This document shows, piece by piece, positions 5,604 through 9,033 of a stretch of DNA of 9,033 nt. The first letter of the stretch is position 1. Each line of letters opens with the position of its first letter. The DNA is from an uncultured Lysobacter sp. (lineage in GTDB: Bacteria > Pseudomonadota > Gammaproteobacteria > Xanthomonadales > Xanthomonadaceae): NCBI GenBank assembly GCA_946479915.1, contig CAMLHR010000028.1, forward strand, positions 1 through 9,033, given 5' to 3'. The notes beneath the pieces are model-generated. The model ran no database searches, was not told the DNA's origin, and saw only the letters and a list, made by a program, of their open reading frames with translations. The translations under genes and the position numbers were made by a program.

Positions 5604-6701
5604 ATGGACGACACCGCGCGCGAGCCCTGGCTGCCGGACCTGTGCCGGCTGCAGCGGCTCGCGACCCTGTTCGCGGTGGCGGAACTGGCGGTGCTGGTGG
5701 CCGCGCTCGCGCCCGACGGTGGCCGCGAGTGGTCGCTGCTCCGGTTCGTCTCGGCCAGCGGGTTCGCGCTGTGGCTGGCGCTGACCGTTGCGGTGCTGCT
5801 CTGCTCGCTGCGCGTCTGGCTGTCGAAGTGGTCGCGCCCCGTCGGCGGACTGCTGGCGGTGGCGCTCTCGGCCTGGGCGACGGCCCTGGGCGCGGTGCTG
5901 CTCTACGCGCTCGACGCGTCGCTGGGGTACGGCATCGTCCCGGGCGGCGTGGGCATCGGGCGTTTCGTCGCGGGCTGCGCCGCGATCGCCGCGGTGATCG
6001 TCGCGGCGGTCCTGCGCTACCTCTATGCGGTGGATCGCTGGCAGGTGCAGGTGCAGGCCAGTGCCCGTGCGCAGGCCGACGCGCTGCAGGCGCGGATCCG
6101 GCCGCACTTCCTGTTCAACAGCATGAACACGATCGCCGGGGTGCTGCGGCGCGACCCGGTCGTCGCGGAACGCGCGGTGCTGGACCTGTCGGACCTGTTC
6201 CGCGCCGCGCTCGGGGCCGGGGAGGGCGACTCCACGCTGGAAGAGGAGGTCGCGCTGGCCGAGCGGTACCTCGCCATCGAGCAACTGCGCCTCGGCGACC
6301 GGCTGCGGGTCGAATGGCACCGCGCCGCCCCGTTGCCGTGGGACCTGCCGCTGCCGCGCCTGGTGCTGCAGCCGCTGGTGGAGAACGCGGTGCTGCACGG
6401 CGTGTCGCGCCTGCCTGCCGGCGGGACGGTGGAGGTGGGGCTGGCCGTCGAAGGCGACGCATTGACGATCGTCGTCCGCAACCCCGCGCCCGGTCCGGGG
6501 GCGCAGGAACACCCGTCCCGGCGCGCCAGCGACGGCGCGGGACATGCGCAACGGAACATCGGCCATCGCCTCGCGTACCTGTACGGCGAGGGCGCGCGGA
6601 TGACCGGCGGCTGGAACGAGGGCTACTATCGGGTCGAAGTGCGCCTGCCGATGGACCAGGCGCGGGGCCCTGCCGGGGACGCAGGGGGGAGGACAGGGTG
6701 A
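5604..6701 (+). CDS. algZ: AlgZ/LytS-type sensor histidine kinase
   Basis: This 365-residue membrane kinase has about four N-terminal transmembrane helices (roughly 20-37, 50-72, 80-103 and 120-142), a short coil, then the His_kinase (5TM/LytS) domain with [13 protein letters not shown] (phospho-acceptor His168) and an ATPase domain with the N box LVENAVLHG (Asn261). The usual GxGL-N-RL box is replaced by [14 protein letters not shown] (315-328), close to the form in AlgZ/FimS. It should sense an unknown envelope signal and phosphorylate the adjacent AlgR-like regulator. In Pseudomonas this pair controls alginate and type IV pilus functions; in this group pilus control is the better guess. 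ATG 5604 is 2 bp after the esterase stop, and the 3' end overlaps the regulator start in GTGA, indicating translational coupling. The last 15 residues are Gly/Ala-rich and probably unstructured. Confidence 0.9.
   Translation: MDDTAREPWLPDLCRLQRLATLFAVAELAVLVAALAPDGGREWSLLRFVSASGFALWLALTVAVLLCSLRVWLSKWSRPVGGLLAVALSAWATALGAVLLYALDASLGYGIVPGGVGIGRFVAGCAAIAAVIVAAVLRYLYAVDRWQVQVQASARAQADALQARIRPHFLFNSMNTIAGVLRRDPVVAERAVLDLSDLFRAALGAGEGDSTLEEEVALAERYLAIEQLRLGDRLRVEWHRAAPLPWDLPLPRLVLQPLVENAVLHGVSRLPAGGTVEVGLAVEGDALTIVVRNPAPGPGAQEHPSRRASDGAGHAQRNIGHRLAYLYGEGARMTGGWNEGYYRVEVRLPMDQARGPAGDAGGRTG
6683..6693 (+). promoter_or_regulatory. Ribosome binding site for the GTG-started algR
   Basis: AGGGGGGAGGA, inside the 3' end of algZ, lies 4 bases before GTG 6698 and supports that unusual start. 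There is no ATG nearby in this frame, and [10 protein letters not shown] is the expected beginning of a receiver domain. Confidence 0.7.
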
Positions 6702-7426
6702 AGGTGATCATCGCCGACGACGAGCCGCTGGCCCGCGAACGCCTGCGCACGCTGCTCGAAGGCGAACCGGGGGTCGAGGTGGTGGCGGAAGCCGCGGATG
6801 GCGGCGAGGCGCTGCACGCCTGCGCCGAACACCACCCCGACCTGGTGCTGCTCGACATCGCGATGCCGGGCATCGACGGCCTGGAGGCCGCGCGCCACCT
6901 CGCGGCGTTCGAGCCCAGGCCAGCGGTCGTGTTCTGCACGGCCTACGACGCACACGCGCTGTCGGCCTTCGAGGCGCAGGCGATCGACTACCTGGTCAAG
7001 CCCGTGCGCCCCGAGCGGCTGTCGGCCGCGCTGGAACGCGTGCGCACGTTCGCCGCCGGCCGCGAGCAGGGCGGGAGCCAGGGCAACGGACGCCATCGCA
7101 CGCACCTGTGCGCGCGCCTGCGCGGCAGCCTGCGGCTGATCCCGATCGAGGACGTGCACTACCTGCAGGCCGAGGAGAAGTACGTGGTGGTCCACCACGT
7201 GCGCGGCGAGGACCTCATCGAGGAATCGCTGAAGTCGCTGGAGGAGGAGTTCGGCGAGCGCTTCGTGCGCATCCACCGCAACTGCCTGGTGGCGCGCCAC
7301 GAGATCGTCGAGCTGCGGCGGGCGGCCGACGGACACGTGCAGGCCGTATTGCGCCACTGCACGCACCCGCTCGAGGTCAGCCGGCGCTGCGTCCCGAACC
7401 TGCGCGGGACCCTGCGTCACCTCTGA
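6698..7426 (+). CDS. algR: AlgR/LytTR response regulator
   Basis: This 242-residue cytoplasmic regulator has an N-terminal receiver domain (1-120) with acidic pocket Asp7/Asp8, phosphorylation site Asp53 in [10 protein letters not shown], Thr81 and Lys101 in the DYLVKP motif. A short linker (about 118-134) leads to a LytTR DNA-binding domain with [39 protein letters not shown] and EVSRR. LytTR proteins bind imperfect direct repeats with a beta-fold rather than an HTH. Start GTG 6698 overlaps the algZ stop as GTGA and has a strong ribosome site. The partner kinase is immediately upstream and hemC immediately downstream, the same order as algZ-algR-hemC in Pseudomonas and xanthomonads. Targets cannot be read from this window; type IV pilus and exopolysaccharide genes are the usual ones. 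Confidence 0.93.
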   Translation: MKVIIADDEPLARERLRTLLEGEPGVEVVAEAADGGEALHACAEHHPDLVLLDIAMPGIDGLEAARHLAAFEPRPAVVFCTAYDAHALSAFEAQAIDYLVKPVRPERLSAALERVRTFAAGREQGGSQGNGRHRTHLCARLRGSLRLIPIEDVHYLQAEEKYVVVHHVRGEDLIEESLKSLEEEFGERFVRIHRNCLVARHEIVELRRAADGHVQAVLRHCTHPLEVSRRCVPNLRGTLRHL

Positions 7427-7428
7427 CG

Positions 7429-7434
7429 GATAAT
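7429..7434 (+). promoter_or_regulatory. Possible -10 box directly before hemC
   Basis: GATAAT matches TATAAT at five of six positions, 2 bp after the algR stop. Its usual start site, 6-7 bp downstream, would coincide with the hemC ATG at 7441. No convincing -35 box is seen 16-18 bp upstream. Confidence 0.35.
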
Positions 7435-7440
7435 GGAGGG

Positions 7441-8385
7441 ATGCCCACCCTCCGCATCGCCACCCGCAAGAGCCCGCTCGCCCTCTGGCAGACCGAGCAC
7501 GTCGCCGGACGCCTGCGCGCGGCGCACCCGGGGCTCGAGGTCGTGCTCGTCCCGCTGAGCACCCGTGGCGACGAGGTGCTCGACCGTTCGCTCGCCGCGA
7601 TCGGCGGCAAGGGCCTGTTCCTCAAGGAACTCGAGGTCGCGATGCAGCGCGGCGAGGCCGACTGCGCGGTGCATTCGTGCAAGGACGTGCCCATGGACCT
7701 GGAGCCTGGGTTCGCCATCGGGGCGATCCTGTCGCGCGCCGATCCCGCGGACGCGTTCGTCAGCCCGCGGTTCGATGCGCTGGCGGCGTTGCCCGAGGGC
7801 GCCGTCGTCGGCACCTCGTCGCTGCGCCGCCAGGCGCAGTTGCGCGCGGCGCGCCCCGACCTCCGGTTGCGCGACCTGCGCGGGAACGTCAACACGCGCC
7901 TGGCCCGGCTCGATGCCGGCGACTACGACGCGATCGTCCTGGCCTGCGCCGGGCTGCAGCGGCTCGGTTTCGACGCGCGCATCCGGGCGCGGCTCGCGCC
8001 ACCCGACTGGCTGCCGGCGCCGGCGCAGGGCGCGATCGCGGTCGAATGCCGCGACGGCGATGCGGCGACGCTGTCGCTGTTCGCCGCGCTCGACGACGCG
8101 ATCACGCGCACGTGCGTCACCGCGGAGCGCGCCATGAACCGCGCGCTGCACGGCAGCTGCCACGTGCCGGTCGCCGCATTCGCGACGCTGGACGGCGCGC
8201 GCCTGCACCTGGCGGGCCTGGTGGGCGACGCCGCCGACGGCCGCCTCGTCCGCGCCGATGCGATGGGTGCCGCCACCGATCCCGAATCCCTCGGCCGCCA
8301 AGTCGCCGACGCCCTCCTCGCCCAGGGCGCCGCCGAAATCATCATCGCCAACGCCGAGCCCAACACCGGCCCGTTCGCCTCATGA
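7441..8385 (+). CDS. hemC: Porphobilinogen deaminase (hydroxymethylbilane synthase)
   Basis: This 314-residue cytoplasmic enzyme (E. coli HemC has 313) joins four porphobilinogen molecules into hydroxymethylbilane, the linear tetrapyrrole precursor of heme and siroheme. Visible family segments: [14 protein letters not shown] at the start, [21 protein letters not shown] with catalytic Asp82, [12 protein letters not shown] and [14 protein letters not shown] with the cofactor and substrate arginines, [10 protein letters not shown], and [11 protein letters not shown] with Cys240, which carries the dipyrromethane cofactor. All key residues are present. GGAGGG abuts the ATG without the usual 5-9 nt gap, and GATAAT stands 6 bp upstream, so either a cramped ribosome site within an algR transcript or a leaderless message of its own is possible. 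hemD, which follows hemC in many gammaproteobacteria, is not downstream here. Confidence 0.97.
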   Translation: MPTLRIATRKSPLALWQTEHVAGRLRAAHPGLEVVLVPLSTRGDEVLDRSLAAIGGKGLFLKELEVAMQRGEADCAVHSCKDVPMDLEPGFAIGAILSRADPADAFVSPRFDALAALPEGAVVGTSSLRRQAQLRAARPDLRLRDLRGNVNTRLARLDAGDYDAIVLACAGLQRLGFDARIRARLAPPDWLPAPAQGAIAVECRDGDAATLSLFAALDDAITRTCVTAERAMNRALHGSCHVPVAAFATLDGARLHLAGLVGDAADGRLVRADAMGAATDPESLGRQVADALLAQGAAEIIIANAEPNTGPFAS

Positions 8386-8386
8386 T

Positions 8387-8410
8387 GTAGGAGCCGCTTC
8401 AGCGGCGACC
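8387..8410 (+). repeat. SMAG/REP-like palindromic element
   Basis: GTAG (8387-8390) is followed by GA and a perfect 5-bp stem GCCGC (8393-8397) / GCGGC (8402-8406) with a TTCA loop, then GACC. Small palindromes headed by GTAG are known as dispersed repeats in Stenotrophomonas and other xanthomonads, mobilised by REP-associated transposases. Only one copy is in the window. It occupies almost all of the 27-bp gap between two convergent genes and may also act as a transcript end or stabiliser; no T-run follows. Confidence 0.65.
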
Positions 8411-8412
8411 CA

Positions 8413-9033
8413 TCAGTAATAAAGCGTCACCACATGCCGCGCCTGCGCAAAGAACAGCCAGCGCTCCACGAACGCCCCTGCCACCGCACCCACGGCCGCC
8501 ACCGCCAGCCACCCCCAGCCGCCGCCCGCCCACGCCACCAGCGCGACGCAGGCCACGGGCACCACCGAAAACAGCACGACGGCCACGATGCGCAATGTCC
8601 GTGCGTGCCGCCGCGCCAGCACGAAGCCCATCTCGCGGGTGATGTAGTTCGACTCGGTGGTCGGCCCCTCGAACCGGCGCACCGTGCGTTGCGGCAGGCC
8701 GACGGCGTCGCCGCGCCGCTGCGCGAGCGGTGACGTGTCGATGTCGCGCCAGTAGCGCCACTTGAGCGGCCACAGCGCCAGCGCGAGTAGCGCGAGGCCG
8801 GCGAGCCCCCAGCCTCCGGGGACGATGCCCTCTACCGCCGACGCCAGCGCCGCCAGCAGGAAGGCCCCGCCCGACAACGCGAACGCCAGGTAGACCGCGG
8901 GCACCGACCGGTGCGACCACGCGGGGATCGGCTTGAGCGACGCGTAGATCATCGCCGTGCACGCCAGCGTCGCGAGCGCGCCGACGATGGCGAGCACGGC
9001 GGCCGCGATGCCCCACGCCGACAGCATCGCGAC
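8413..9033 (-). CDS. dmsC: DmsC-like DMSO reductase membrane anchor subunit, C-terminal part
   Basis: The C-terminal 206 residues of a multi-helix inner-membrane protein resembling DmsC, the anchor that passes electrons from menaquinol to the DmsAB molybdenum enzyme. The reading frame is open to the right window edge, so the first 100 or so residues, and probably dmsA and dmsB, lie outside; the Met at 9027 is internal, not a start. Family segments are clear: LACTAMIYASLKPIPAW, LPLKWRYWRDI-like loop (WPLKWRYWRDID), TTESNYITREMGFVLARRHA and the C-terminal end WLFFAQARHVVTLYY. Five or so hydrophobic helices are visible. The gene converges on hemC with a short palindrome between them. Which molybdoenzyme it serves (DMSO reductase or a relative) cannot be told from here. 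Confidence 0.85.
   Translation of the reverse strand, partial: VAMLSAWGIAAAVLAIVGALATLACTAMIYASLKPIPAWSHRSVPAVYLAFALSGGAFLLAALASAVEGIVPGGWGLAGLALLALALWPLKWRYWRDIDTSPLAQRRGDAVGLPQRTVRRFEGPTTESNYITREMGFVLARRHARTLRIVAVVLFSVVPVACVALVAWAGGGWGWLAVAAVGAVAGAFVERWLFFAQARHVVTLYY

Noticed and set aside
8413..9033. Truncated dmsC pseudogene
   Set aside because: The frame is open to the window edge with no internal stop or frameshift, so the missing N terminus is due to the window and not to decay.

Overview
The window is very GC-rich bacterial chromosome, most likely from a gammaproteobacterium of the Lysobacter/Luteimonas/Xanthomonas group. The reasons are the estB-like / algZ / algR / hemC gene order, the strong GC bias at third codon positions, and a GTAG-headed palindrome of the kind known from Stenotrophomonas and relatives (SMAG/REP type). 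Taxonomy is inferred from these signs only.

Layout. Positions 1-1056 hold the 3' part of a PQQ-type sugar (sorbosone-like) dehydrogenase. Positions 1069-1393 are the most unusual part: a tRNA-Ile(CAU) gene whose anticodon loop is split between U36 and A37 by a 248-nt group I intron (1106-1353). The two exons (1069-1105 and 1354-1393) join into a complete 77-nt tRNA with encoded CCA. The intron shows P1, P2, P3, P4, P6, P7, P8 and P9 pairings and the conserved P, Q, R and S core segments, and it has no internal protein gene. Directly downstream (1442-2407) is a Mrr-type PD-(D/E)XK nuclease with its own N-terminal domain, probably a stand-alone defence or modification-dependent restriction enzyme.

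The middle part contains a TRIC/YadS-type membrane protein (minus strand, 2404-3027), convergent with the nuclease and sharing a CTAG stop tetramer with it. It is divergent from a FluC/CrcB fluoride channel (3051-3440), across only 23 bp. Next comes a two-gene unit: a His-rich Ala-rich lipoprotein (3536-4216), followed after 3 bp by a SufR-like winged-helix regulator with a four-cysteine C-terminal motif (4220-4882).

The right part is a same-strand cluster: an EstB-type carboxylesterase (4915-5601), an AlgZ/LytS-type sensor kinase (5604-6701), an AlgR/LytTR response regulator (6698-7426, overlapping by GTGA) and hemC (7441-8385). The kinase and regulator form a translationally coupled two-component pair. 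hemC supplies hydroxymethylbilane for heme and siroheme synthesis and sits in its familiar place after algR. A short SMAG/REP-like palindrome separates hemC from the convergent, window-truncated dmsC-like membrane anchor (8413-9033, minus).

The strongest candidate for something noteworthy is the intron-split tRNA-Ile(CAU), together with an apparent extra hairpin domain between P7 and P3. Secondary points are the nuclease beside it, the lipoprotein/Fe-S-regulator pair, and apparently leaderless starts with back-to-back -10 boxes.
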